64,000 bases of DNA from JACKIC01 sp964392305 (GTDB lineage: Bacteria; Planctomycetota; UBA1135; UBA2386): NCBI GenBank assembly GCA_964392305.1, contig CAYMPV010000014.1:87835-151834 (forward strand), written 5' to 3'. This document shows positions 16,794-24,918 of the stretch, piece after piece. Position 1 is the stretch's first letter, and each line of letters begins with the position of its first letter. The notes under the pieces are model-generated. The model searched no databases. It had not been told where the DNA came from and was given only the letters and a program-made list of their open reading frames with translations. The translations under genes were made by a program, and so were the position numbers.

Positions 16794-17644
16794 GACGGGA
16801 GAGACGATGGCGGCGACTGGCCGCGGACCATGGCGTTGAAGCCGCCGGAGCGATAGCCGAAGACGTCGAGCGCGACGAAGCGGTAACCCGCCGCGACCAG
16901 CCCGCGGCCGAGTTCCTCACGCAGCGAAAAGGCGCGCGGCAGTTCGTCGGGGCCGACCTCGAGCCGTGCCACGTCGCCGTGATGACGCACGCGGAACTGG
17001 CGAAAGCCGTGGTGGCGCAGCACGCCTTCGGCGCGCTCGATGCGCTGCAGAACCTCGCGGTCGATCGCGGTGCCGAACGGCACGCGCGACGACAGACAGG
17101 CGAAACTCGGCTTGTCGGCCGTCGGCAGGCCCGCGGCGCGGCTGTACCGGCGCACGTCGTCCTTGGTGAAGCCGGCATCGACGAGTGGCCCCACCACGCC
17201 GTGCTCGGCGGCGGCCTTCTGCCCCGGTCGATGATCGCCGAGGTCGTCGACGATCACGCCGTAGAGCACCGGCCAGTCGGCAGGCGCGATCTCGGCGCGG
17301 CGCTGCGCGACGGTGACGAACAGTTCCTTCTTGCAGTGGTAACAGCGGTCGCCGGCGTTGGCGCGGTACTCGGGCTGGTCCAACTCGTGCGTCTCGAGCA
17401 CGACGTGGCGCACGCCGATGCGTTCGGCCAGCGCCGCGGCCTCGGCGAGCTCCGCGCGCGGCAGCGACGGCGAGTCGGCGGTGACCGCGACGACGCGTTC
17501 GCCGAGCGCGTGTCTGCAGGCGTGCAGCAGCGCGGTCGAGTCGACACCGCCCGAGAACGCGACCACGGCGCCCGGCAGCGCGGCCAGCTGCGTGTGCAGG
17601 ACCGCGACCTTCTGCTCGTGGGAAACGCTGGCGACGGTCGACAT
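16790..17644 (-). CDS. larE: LarE-type ATP-dependent sacrificial sulfur transferase
   Basis: The protein is 284 residues from the ATG at 17644 (MSTVASVSHEQKVAVLH). The PP-loop AFSGGVDSTALLHA near residue 25 binds ATP. LarE-family blocks follow: AVTADSPSLPRAELAEA, the cysteine segment GDRCYHCKKELF, YGVIVDDLGDHRPG, and KPSFACLSSRVPFGTAI. LarE activates pyridinium dicarboxylic acid mononucleotide and supplies sulfur for the nickel-pincer cofactor first found in lactate racemase. No larA, larB or larC gene lies nearby, so its role as a cofactor gene here is family knowledge, not context. It is followed by the M28 peptidase with a four-base overlap. Confidence 0.9.
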   Translation of the reverse strand: MSTVASVSHEQKVAVLHTQLAALPGAVVAFSGGVDSTALLHACRHALGERVVAVTADSPSLPRAELAEAAALAERIGVRHVVLETHELDQPEYRANAGDRCYHCKKELFVTVAQRRAEIAPADWPVLYGVIVDDLGDHRPGQKAAAEHGVVGPLVDAGFTKDDVRRYSRAAGLPTADKPSFACLSSRVPFGTAIDREVLQRIERAEGVLRHHGFRQFRVRHHGDVARLEVGPDELPRAFSLREELGRGLVAAGYRFVALDVFGYRSGGFNAMVRGQSPPSSLPS

Positions 17645-17657
17645 CGGGGAGACCGTT

Positions 17658-17794
17658 CTACTTGGCGCGGCTGTCGTAGACCACCCGGCCGGTGACGATG
17701 TTGGTAGCACCTTGGCGGTGGGCAATGCGCGTCGGAACAAGTCACCAGTCGGTGCCCCAGGCGGTCAGGTCGGCGCCACCATCCAGGCATGGTC
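17658..17794 (-). pseudogene. Decayed C-terminal remnant of an amidohydrolase gene
   Basis: On the minus strand this stretch reads LDGGADLTAWGTDW, a TGA stop at 17742-17744, then LVPTRIAHRQG, then ATNIVTGRVVYDSRAK and a TAG at 17658. It matches the C-terminus of the intact amidohydrolase at 22259-23893 (ADLTVWDTDL...GGRVVYDGRAK). At DNA level the final 31 bases are identical at 30 positions. The homology fades beyond about 17794, so only ~45 codons remain. It sits between larE and the sigma fusion 1 gene. It is most simply a leftover of a deleted or rearranged paralogue. Confidence 0.8.
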
Positions 17795-17838
17795 TGCCCC
17801 CACGAACCTGCAACTCGGAGCCCGCGCGCCGTCGCCGG

Positions 17839-20800
17839 TCAGTGCAGCGTGGCGGTCGCCAGTTCGCCGGCTCGCACGGTCGCCTCGCACGACGGCCCGA
17901 GCGGAACGTCGGTGGCTTCTTCGCCGTAGCCATGCTGCTCGACGAGTTCGATGCGGTAACGACCGGGCACGAGCACGTGAGGCTCTTCGCCGCGGTCCGG
18001 CCGCCAGATGCGGTGCTGCCGCTGCTGCGCGTCCACGCGTGTCGCGATCGCGACGAGGTTCTTGTCCTTCTCACTGTGCGGCCAGGCGTTCGTCGCGAGC
18101 AGTCTCAGCATGCCCGGCCGAGGTACGCGCAGTTCGACTTCCGGCTTGCTCGTGTCGTGCCCGACCGCAAACTCGACGCTGCCGATGCGGAGCAGGAACG
18201 TGACTTCGCCGGCGGGAAGATCGTCGAAGCGCGTGACGCCGTCGCCGAGCTTCTGCTGTTGGTGGGGTGCCTTCACGGTGGGCCAGAGCGGCAGCGGTTC
18301 GCCGTGTTCGTCGAGGACCCGGGCGGTGACGCTGCGGCCGCGCTCGAGCCGCACCTCGATCGGTTCGGAGTGCATGCCGTTGCCGAGCGCCCTACTCGTC
18401 GTGATGTAGCCGTTGGCCCTGATCACCATGTGCACCCGCTTGGGGCCGTAGACGGGGTACACGCGGAAGCGGCCTTCGCGATCGGAGTACGCGTAGGCGG
18501 CCGCGATCCTGCCGGACGGTGCTACCAGCGTTTCGCCGTTGGCGTCCTGCTCCGTCAGTCGGACCTCCGCGCGTGCAATGCCGGCCCCGCTCTCCTCGAC
18601 CACCCGGCCGGCGATCGCGTACGGCTCGGTCGCGACCCGCAGTGTGATCGTGCGCGTCTCGCCTGCTTGCGGCGTCGTGAACGTCTGAGCCACGATGTCG
18701 TCGCCGAACGCGTCGACGATGGCGATCGTCGCTTCGATTCCGGGCTCGAGCGAGTGCAGCGTCAGCGTGGTACCGGTTTGCGGCAGCTCGAGCGTCACGC
18801 TGTGCTGACGGGAACTCGACACCTGGCCACCGAGTGCGGTGCCGTGAATCGCCTTGTCGAGGTGCGACAACAGACGGTGGCCGGCGAACAGCAACTCGGG
18901 GCCGCGTGCGATCACGCACTTGGCGGTCGGCAGCCTACCGTCTGCATCCAGCAGTTCGATCACGATCGTGTTGCTGGTTTGCAGTTCGAACACGAGCGGG
19001 TCGTCGCTGGTGCCGCTGCCGCGCCGCGCCTCGATTGGTCCGATGCGGTAGCCCTTGGCGCCGACCTGTTTGACATCGCTGGGCCGACCGAAGAAGGCGC
19101 CGCGCCCGCGTTCGTCGGACGGCTCGCTGATCGAACTCGTGTAGACCCTCACCCCTGCGATCGGTTGGCCTGCTGCGTCGACGGCGACGAACGAGGTCGT
19201 CGGCGCGCGCGGCACGCGCACCGTGACCGGACCAGCCAGCATCTGTTCGCCAGTGAACGTGATAGTCGTGCGCCCATCGCTGCCATGCGCCTGCGCCGTC
19301 ACTTGCACCGACTCAACCGGTAGGCGCTTCTTCGGGTCGCACCAGAGCAGGTAGTCGTTGGCGCGACCGGTGCGCAGGCCGGCAACGAAGCGTCCGTCGC
19401 GGTCAACTGCGACGCCTGAACTCGGCGTGTTCTCGCCGCCGACGAAGACGCCGTAGACCATCACGTCGGCGCCCGCGATCGGCCGGCCAGAGTCGTCCCA
19501 GACGACCTGACCGTGCAGCGACGGCAGCATCGTCGTGTGCACGACTCGATCGCCGCCGAGGTCCAGCTTGAACCCCTCGTGGCTCTGCGGTGTACCGCCG
19601 GATTCTGGCAGCAGCCACAGGTGGTACGGCAGCCGCGCGCCGCCCTGCCATCCCGGTGGCAGACCGCTGAGGCAGAACGTGCCGTTTGGTCCAGTGGTGA
19701 TCTTCTCCTCAGGCTTCCACGTGGTCTGATCGTGCAGTTCAACCGGCACGTCGGTCAGCGCATGCGCAGCTTCGCCGTACGGGCGGAGTTCTGTCCCCTG
19801 CGGTGCCGGTTGGCCGTCAATCAACAACATGCCGGTCGCGACGGCGCATTCGGTGAGCACGAGCACGTGGTCGCCGCGGCGCTCGCCGAGTGTGCGAGAG
19901 GCGGGTCCGTGACCATGCGCGCGCGCGAGCAGACCGCCGGCGCCGACTGCGGCAAAACGGACGGTGCCGTGCTCATCGGTCGTGCCCTCGACGAACGCAC
20001 CGTCCGAGTCCCAGCAGAACACCGTCGCTTCCGGCACCGATCGACCGGCCACATCGCGCACCGTCACGGTGCAACGCGGCGCGATCGTCGCCACGGCCTC
20101 GCGCACGGGCGTTTCCACAGGCACTCCCGGCGGCACGTCTGTGTGCGGCGTTGGCTGCATGCGCTGTTCGGTGGTCGGCAGCGACAGTGCTGCGGTCCCC
20201 GCGGGCCATGCGACGGTCCACAGGATCCCGCCAGCGACGATGGTGACCGCGGCGATGGTGAGCTTCTTCATTGCGAGCAGCGTCAAGGGTATGAGCGGCG
20301 AAACCGCGCCCCCCAGGCCGAACGAACCGAACGTCGCGAGCCACGCCTGCCGCGAGCCGTAGCTGTGGTCGAGCTTCTCGCGCAGCATCAGCAGGCCACG
20401 ATGCAGTCGCTGGCGCACGACGTCGCTGCCGGCACCGGTGCGCTGGGCGATCGCGCGCGGCGGCAGCCCGTCGAAGAACCGGAGCGTCACCACGGTGCGA
20501 TACGGCTCCGGTAGCGTCAGCACCACGTCAGTCAGCGTTCTCTGCAGTTCGAGGCGACGCTGCGTCTGCTCGGGATCACCGGTCGGTGGTTCGCCCGCGT
20601 TCGCCTCATGGTGCGAACGGCGACGGTCGGCGATGCGCCGCTTCGTCGCCAACCGACGTGTCACGGTCGCCAACCAGTGCCGCCAGCTGCGCGGTTCGGC
20701 AGGCAGCTGCAGTGCCGCGGTCATCGCATCCTGCGAGATGTCCTCGGCGGTCGCCGCGTCGCGCACCAGCGCGCGAGCGAGCCGCTGCACGAAGGATGCC

Positions 20801-20844
20801 TCGGCCAGCAGTGCTTCGGCGCGGGTTTCGGGGGAAGGGGTCAC
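17839..20844 (-). CDS. Membrane-tethered ECF sigma factor with large Ig-like extracytoplasmic region
   Basis: The protein is about 1001 residues. The start is taken as the GTG at 20844 (VTPSPETRAEALL); a TTG 33 bases upstream is possible. Sigma-70 region 2 covers ~15-75 (RDAATAEDISQDAMTAALQ, WRHWLATVTRRL) and region 4 ~105-158 (LPEPYRTVVTLRFFDGLPPR then an HTH). One membrane helix follows at ~195-213. The remaining ~780 residues are a series of carboxypeptidase-regulatory/Ig-like domains, visible as repeated units such as VTVRDVAGRSVPEATVF and IAGRVVEESGAGIARAEV. It should be a sigma factor fixed to the membrane with an external sensor, needing no separate anti-sigma factor. I see no anti-sigma gene beside it. 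A second such fusion lies at 29640-32552. Confidence 0.88.
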   Translation of the reverse strand: MTPSPETRAEALLAEASFVQRLARALVRDAATAEDISQDAMTAALQLPAEPRSWRHWLATVTRRLATKRRIADRRRSHHEANAGEPPTGDPEQTQRRLELQRTLTDVVLTLPEPYRTVVTLRFFDGLPPRAIAQRTGAGSDVVRQRLHRGLLMLREKLDHSYGSRQAWLATFGSFGLGGAVSPLIPLTLLAMKKLTIAAVTIVAGGILWTVAWPAGTAALSLPTTEQRMQPTPHTDVPPGVPVETPVREAVATIAPRCTVTVRDVAGRSVPEATVFCWDSDGAFVEGTTDEHGTVRFAAVGAGGLLARAHGHGPASRTLGERRGDHVLVLTECAVATGMLLIDGQPAPQGTELRPYGEAAHALTDVPVELHDQTTWKPEEKITTGPNGTFCLSGLPPGWQGGARLPYHLWLLPESGGTPQSHEGFKLDLGGDRVVHTTMLPSLHGQVVWDDSGRPIAGADVMVYGVFVGGENTPSSGVAVDRDGRFVAGLRTGRANDYLLWCDPKKRLPVESVQVTAQAHGSDGRTTITFTGEQMLAGPVTVRVPRAPTTSFVAVDAAGQPIAGVRVYTSSISEPSDERGRGAFFGRPSDVKQVGAKGYRIGPIEARRGSGTSDDPLVFELQTSNTIVIELLDADGRLPTAKCVIARGPELLFAGHRLLSHLDKAIHGTALGGQVSSSRQHSVTLELPQTGTTLTLHSLEPGIEATIAIVDAFGDDIVAQTFTTPQAGETRTITLRVATEPYAIAGRVVEESGAGIARAEVRLTEQDANGETLVAPSGRIAAAYAYSDREGRFRVYPVYGPKRVHMVIRANGYITTSRALGNGMHSEPIEVRLERGRSVTARVLDEHGEPLPLWPTVKAPHQQQKLGDGVTRFDDLPAGEVTFLLRIGSVEFAVGHDTSKPEVELRVPRPGMLRLLATNAWPHSEKDKNLVAIATRVDAQQRQHRIWRPDRGEEPHVLVPGRYRIELVEQHGYGEEATDVPLGPSCEATVRAGELATATLH

Positions 20845-20914
20845 GTCGTGTGGCGAGTGCTCCGCCGTTTCACATCGTGACAAGAATCCTGGTTGGCGCG
20901 AGTCCGGCCCGAAC

Positions 20915-22093
20915 TCAGTCCCAGACGAACCGCAACGGCACGCTGACGGCGATCGTGTTGTTCGGCGCCAGCGTGGCCGATTGCGCCACGAGCACGAGCA
21001 ACGGCGGCAGACCGGAGAAGGAGCGAACGAACGAATGCACGCCGCTTGCGGGCACGGTGGCGACATCGAGGATCAGGCTCTGCGGCACAAGCCACAGGTC
21101 GCCCCACGGCGACGGCGACACGGGCACCGGTAGACCGAGCAGCGTGAACGCGAGACTGTTCGGTTCCGCGGTGAGGGTCAGTTGGTAGTGCACGCTGCCT
21201 TGGTTGTGGACGACGGCGAGGCTCGGCGAGGTCGCGAAGGTCACGCTGGCCGGGCCTTGGATCGGAGGCGTGCCGATGAGCACAACCGCAGGGTCGACAC
21301 GCACGGAGCCACCGAGAGTGTCCAGTGCCGGCGCCTGCGGCAAGGACCATGGGTCCTGGGATTCCTCGAGGCGGACGGCGCCGGCAAGCACGAGCTCACC
21401 CTGTTCCAGCAGGATGGCCGACTCGTGGTACGGCAAGGATGCGGCGATACCGCCGGAAATGCGTCCACCAGCAATCGAGACGTGCCCCGAACGAACCCGC
21501 AGGCTCGGCGAGTTGCCGCTCGGCCAGCTGCCCCCGTACGGCCGGATCGAGCAGTCGGCGAACGTCACGTTCGCATTGGTGATGGACGTGCGCGGCAAGG
21601 TGCACGACGTGAAGCTGACCTGGCCGCAGTTCACGACCTCGAAGGAGCCGAAGGTCGGCTGGGTGCTGTTCGAGATCTGCTGGAGCGTGACGGCGCCAGT
21701 GCACCCATCGATGCGCGAGCTGCCACCGTTGGCATTGTCCAGGGTCATGCGATCACACACGATCGCCCCGGCGCAGGCCGTGGCGGCGATGCCCTGCACC
21801 GACCCGCCAGTGACGACGAGTGCTTCGCCGCCGGGCAGCGCCGAGACGGTGATCGCTGCCGCCATCGACTGGAACGGCACCACGACTCTCGCCCCGGATC
21901 GCAACGTGATCCGCAGTCCCCGCGTGACCGTGACCGCTGCGTAGCTGCCCGGCATCACATCCAGGATGTCGCCCGGGGCCGCGGCGTTGATCGCGGTCTG
22001 CAGCGCACTCCCACCGCCCTGCACGACATGGGTTGACTGGGCGGGCAGCAGCGCAGCAAACGCGAAAACCAACAGTGGGCCGTGGGAGTGCAT
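20915..22093 (-). CDS. Secreted parallel-beta-helix-like protein
   Basis: The protein is 392 residues from the ATG at 22093 (MHSHGPLLVFAFAALLPAQS); an ATG five codons upstream is also possible. The start gives a clear signal peptide. The first part (HVVQGGGSALQTAINAAAPGDILDVMPGSY) is the classic opening of right-handed beta-helix proteins, and short repeated beta units continue to about residue 230 (RMTLDN, TLQQIS, FEVVNCGQVSFTSC). The C-terminal ~110 residues look like a beta-sandwich ending in VSVPLRFVWD. No catalytic residues for pectate-lyase-type activity can be named, so it may be a structural or surface protein. Sigma fusion 1 lies 70 bases downstream. Confidence 0.78.
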   Translation of the reverse strand: MHSHGPLLVFAFAALLPAQSTHVVQGGGSALQTAINAAAPGDILDVMPGSYAAVTVTRGLRITLRSGARVVVPFQSMAAAITVSALPGGEALVVTGGSVQGIAATACAGAIVCDRMTLDNANGGSSRIDGCTGAVTLQQISNSTQPTFGSFEVVNCGQVSFTSCTLPRTSITNANVTFADCSIRPYGGSWPSGNSPSLRVRSGHVSIAGGRISGGIAASLPYHESAILLEQGELVLAGAVRLEESQDPWSLPQAPALDTLGGSVRVDPAVVLIGTPPIQGPASVTFATSPSLAVVHNQGSVHYQLTLTAEPNSLAFTLLGLPVPVSPSPWGDLWLVPQSLILDVATVPASGVHSFVRSFSGLPPLLVLVAQSATLAPNNTIAVSVPLRFVWD

Positions 22094-22258
22094 GGGATCC
22101 GTCGACACCGCGCATCCTACCCAACAGTTGACGTAGCCGGCAGACGGCGCTCCTTACCCTACTTCGTCAGCGCCACGATCACGCCCGCAGGTGGCCCTGC
22201 TGCCAACCGGGTTGCGCAGTGGAACGGCGCGACATGGTCCAGCTCATGAGGCATCGCC

Positions 22259-23893
22259 TTACTTGGCGCGGCCGTCGTAGACCACCCGGCCACCCACCAC
22301 CGTCAGCAACACCCTGGCGGTGAGCAGCTGCGCGTCGGTACACGTCACCAGATCGGTGTCCCAGACGGTCAGGTCGGCGATCTTGCCCACCTCGATCGTG
22401 CCGAGCACCTTCTCGGCGAACATGCCTTGGGCGGCGTGTTGCGTGAAGCCGCGGATCATCTCGGCGCGCGACAGCTTCTGGTCGGGCCGCAGTTCGACGT
22501 CGCCGCCCTCGGCCCGGGTCGTTGCCGCGGCGTAGAAACCCTTGCGCGGATCCACCGACTCGACCGGGAAGTCACTGCCGAACGGCACCGCCAGGCCGAG
22601 CGCGTGGAAGCGCTTCCAGGCGTAGGCGCGGAGAGTGCGTTCGGCGCCGAGGCGCTCGGGCGCCCACGGCATGTCGGAGGTCAGATGCGTCGGCTGCATC
22701 GACGGCAGCACCCCGAGCGCCGCGAACCGCGCGAAGTCGTCCTCGGCGATCACCTGCGCGTGTTCGACGCGGAACCGCCGCGGCGCGAGCCCGCCGTCGC
22801 ACTTCACTGCGGCGTAGGCGTCGAGCACGGCGCGGTTGGCGGCGTCGCCGATCGCATGCGTGCACAGCTGCATGCCGTGATCGGCGCAGCGCTGCGCCAG
22901 TTCGGCGATGCCCTTCTGCGGGATCAGGAACAACCCCTTCCAGTTCGGCCGATCGCTGTAGGGCTCGAGCAACACCGCGCCGCGCGAACCGAGCGCGCCG
23001 TCGGCGTAACCCTTGACGGCGCGGACGGTGATCAGACCGTCGGGCGTCTGCCACGGACCGCGCGCGATCAGTTCGCGTTCGCCGGCGGACAACATCACGT
23101 AGGTGCGCAGCTGCCAGCGGCCCTCCTTGTGCAGCGCGACCATCTGCTCGAGCACGGCCTGCGAGACACCGGCGTCGTGCACGCAGGTCAGGCCCGCCGC
23201 AAGACACGCCTGCTGCGCGGCCAGCAGGCGCGCGCGCAGTTGCTCGGGCGTCAGCCCCGGTTCGGGCACGGCTGCCATCGCGTTGTCGATCAGCACACCG
23301 GTCGGTTCCCCCTTGGCATCGAACAGGATCTCGCCGCCGCGCGGCGCGGTGCTGCCCGCGCCGATCTTCGCGGCGGCGAGCGCGCGCGCATTGGCGAGGC
23401 CGGCGTGGCCGTCGACGCGCGTCAACCACACCGGGTGATCGGGCACGGCTGCCGACAACGCGCGGTGGTGCGGCATCGTCCGGTCGTCCCAGTCGTTCTG
23501 GTCCCAGCCGCGGCCCAGGATCCAGGCGCCCTTGGGCAACTTCTCCGCTGCGGCCACGGCCTTGGCGACGACCTCGGCGTAGGACCTGGTGCCGACCAGG
23601 TCGACCTCGACGAGCGCACCACCCAGCCCGAGCAGATGGCCGTGTGCGTCCTGGATGCCGGCGGTCACGAACGCACCCGGCAGTTCGATCTGCACGCCGC
23701 CGTGGTGTTCGATGGACACGTCGTCGGGTCTGCCGAGGCGGCCGTGGCGCGCGGCCAGCACGCCGGTCCAGGCAGTGGCGGTGCCCGTGTGCACTTTCAC
23801 CCCGAGCAGACGCAGCGTACCGGTTGACGAGCCTTGCGGCGGATCCTGCGGACCGGCCAACGCGGCGAACAGAACGACAGCGGCGGCGAACAT
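22259..23893 (-). CDS. Exported YtcJ-like metal-dependent amidohydrolase
   Basis: The protein is 544 residues from the ATG at 23893 (MFAAAVVLFAALAG), which opens a signal peptide; the frame is open further upstream but without one. The amidohydrolase-3 (YtcJ) architecture is clear: metal-binding DAHGHL (HxH at 84-86), VKGYADGALGSRGA, THAIGDAANR, FRVEHAQVIAEDD and the metal Asp in FGSDFPVE. The small beta-sandwich domain is closed by the C-terminal IADLTVWDTDL...GGRVVYDGRAK. Such enzymes hydrolyse amide or related bonds; the substrate is unknown. The 17658-17794 pseudogene is homologous to its last ~45 codons. The nucleotidyltransferase gene upstream ends 16 bases before it. Confidence 0.9.
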   Translation of the reverse strand: MFAAAVVLFAALAGPQDPPQGSSTGTLRLLGVKVHTGTATAWTGVLAARHGRLGRPDDVSIEHHGGVQIELPGAFVTAGIQDAHGHLLGLGGALVEVDLVGTRSYAEVVAKAVAAAEKLPKGAWILGRGWDQNDWDDRTMPHHRALSAAVPDHPVWLTRVDGHAGLANARALAAAKIGAGSTAPRGGEILFDAKGEPTGVLIDNAMAAVPEPGLTPEQLRARLLAAQQACLAAGLTCVHDAGVSQAVLEQMVALHKEGRWQLRTYVMLSAGERELIARGPWQTPDGLITVRAVKGYADGALGSRGAVLLEPYSDRPNWKGLFLIPQKGIAELAQRCADHGMQLCTHAIGDAANRAVLDAYAAVKCDGGLAPRRFRVEHAQVIAEDDFARFAALGVLPSMQPTHLTSDMPWAPERLGAERTLRAYAWKRFHALGLAVPFGSDFPVESVDPRKGFYAAATTRAEGGDVELRPDQKLSRAEMIRGFTQHAAQGMFAEKVLGTIEVGKIADLTVWDTDLVTCTDAQLLTARVLLTVVGGRVVYDGRAK

Positions 23894-23909
23894 CGCCGCG
23901 CATGGTATG

Positions 23910-24860
23910 TCAGCGCCCGCCCGTCTCGCAGCGGATCTCACCGTCGCGAGTGAAGATGGTGCGGCGGAAGGCCTGACCCGCTGGCGCCACGGCGCCCGGG
24001 AACAACAGACATTCCTGCAGCGCTGCGCCGACGCGGACCTCGGCGCCCCCCATCACCACACAACGGTCGAGTCGTGCACCGGAGTCGACGCGCGCCGCCG
24101 CATCCACGAAGTTGCCGCCGCCACGTTCTTCGAGCAGCAGCAGGTTGAGCTGCAGCAGATCGGCCGGATAGCTGACGTTCATGTCGGCCTTGACCACCTC
24201 GGCAGCTTCGACCTTGTAGCCGTCGTCGAGGAAGATCTGGATCGAGTCGGTGATCTCGTACTCGTTGCGCATCGCGGTGCGCGGCGTGCGCCGCACCGCG
24301 TCGAAGAACGCCTGGTCGAACAGGTAGATGCCGCAGCCCTTGAGATCCGTGCGCGGGTGGCGCGGCTTCTCGATCACGCGATGCACGACGTTGTCGGCGT
24401 CGGCGAGCACGACGAAGTTGCGTTTGATCGCTTCGAGGTCCGGCTCACGGCGACAGGCGAGCACGCCGCCGAGTTTGCCGGCACGGAAGCGTTCGAGCAT
24501 CGAGCCGAGGTTCTCGGTGGCGAAGTAGATGTCGCCGAGGAACAGGAAGAACGAACGGTCGACGTGCGGCTCGAGGCGCGACACCGCATGGGCGATGCCC
24601 AGGGTCTCCTCCTGCTCGACGTAGCTGATCTCGACGCCGTACTCGGCGCCGTCGCCGAGCGCACGCACGACCTCGTGGCCCAGGTGGCCGATCACCACGA
24701 CCACCCGGCGCACCCCGAGGCCAGCCATCATGCGCAGCTGGTAGGCCATCAGCGGCACCCCGAGCACGGGCAGGATCGGCTTGGGCCAGTGCTCGCTGAA
24801 CGGCCGCATGCGGGTGCCCTTGCCGGCGGCGAGGATCACCCCCATCAGTTCTTCGGACAC
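23910..24860 (-). CDS. Sugar-phosphate nucleotidyltransferase
   Basis: The protein is 316 residues from the GTG at 24860, chosen because AAGGAG lies eight bases upstream; an internal ATG five codons in is the alternative. The N-terminal nucleotidyltransferase signature MGVILAAGKGTRMRPF...WPKPILPV is complete. It also shows FLFLGDIYF (metal-binding Asp), a lysine in IEKPRHPR, and the GCGIYLFDQAFFDAV segment. The last ~70 residues carry short hexapeptide-like left-handed-helix units (DSGARLDRCVVMGG). It would make an NDP-sugar from a sugar-1-phosphate and NTP, as in RmlA or GlmU-N relatives. The specific sugar is not evident. It lies downstream of the FG-GAP lipoprotein gene by 58 bases. Confidence 0.92.
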   Translation of the reverse strand: MSEELMGVILAAGKGTRMRPFSEHWPKPILPVLGVPLMAYQLRMMAGLGVRRVVVVIGHLGHEVVRALGDGAEYGVEISYVEQEETLGIAHAVSRLEPHVDRSFFLFLGDIYFATENLGSMLERFRAGKLGGVLACRREPDLEAIKRNFVVLADADNVVHRVIEKPRHPRTDLKGCGIYLFDQAFFDAVRRTPRTAMRNEYEITDSIQIFLDDGYKVEAAEVVKADMNVSYPADLLQLNLLLLEERGGGNFVDAAARVDSGARLDRCVVMGGAEVRVGAALQECLLFPGAVAPAGQAFRRTIFTRDGEIRCETGGR

Positions 24861-24918
24861 TCGTTTGGCTCCTTGGTGAGGCTCGCTGACAACCGGGGCG
24901 CGGGACGGCGCCGCCGGA

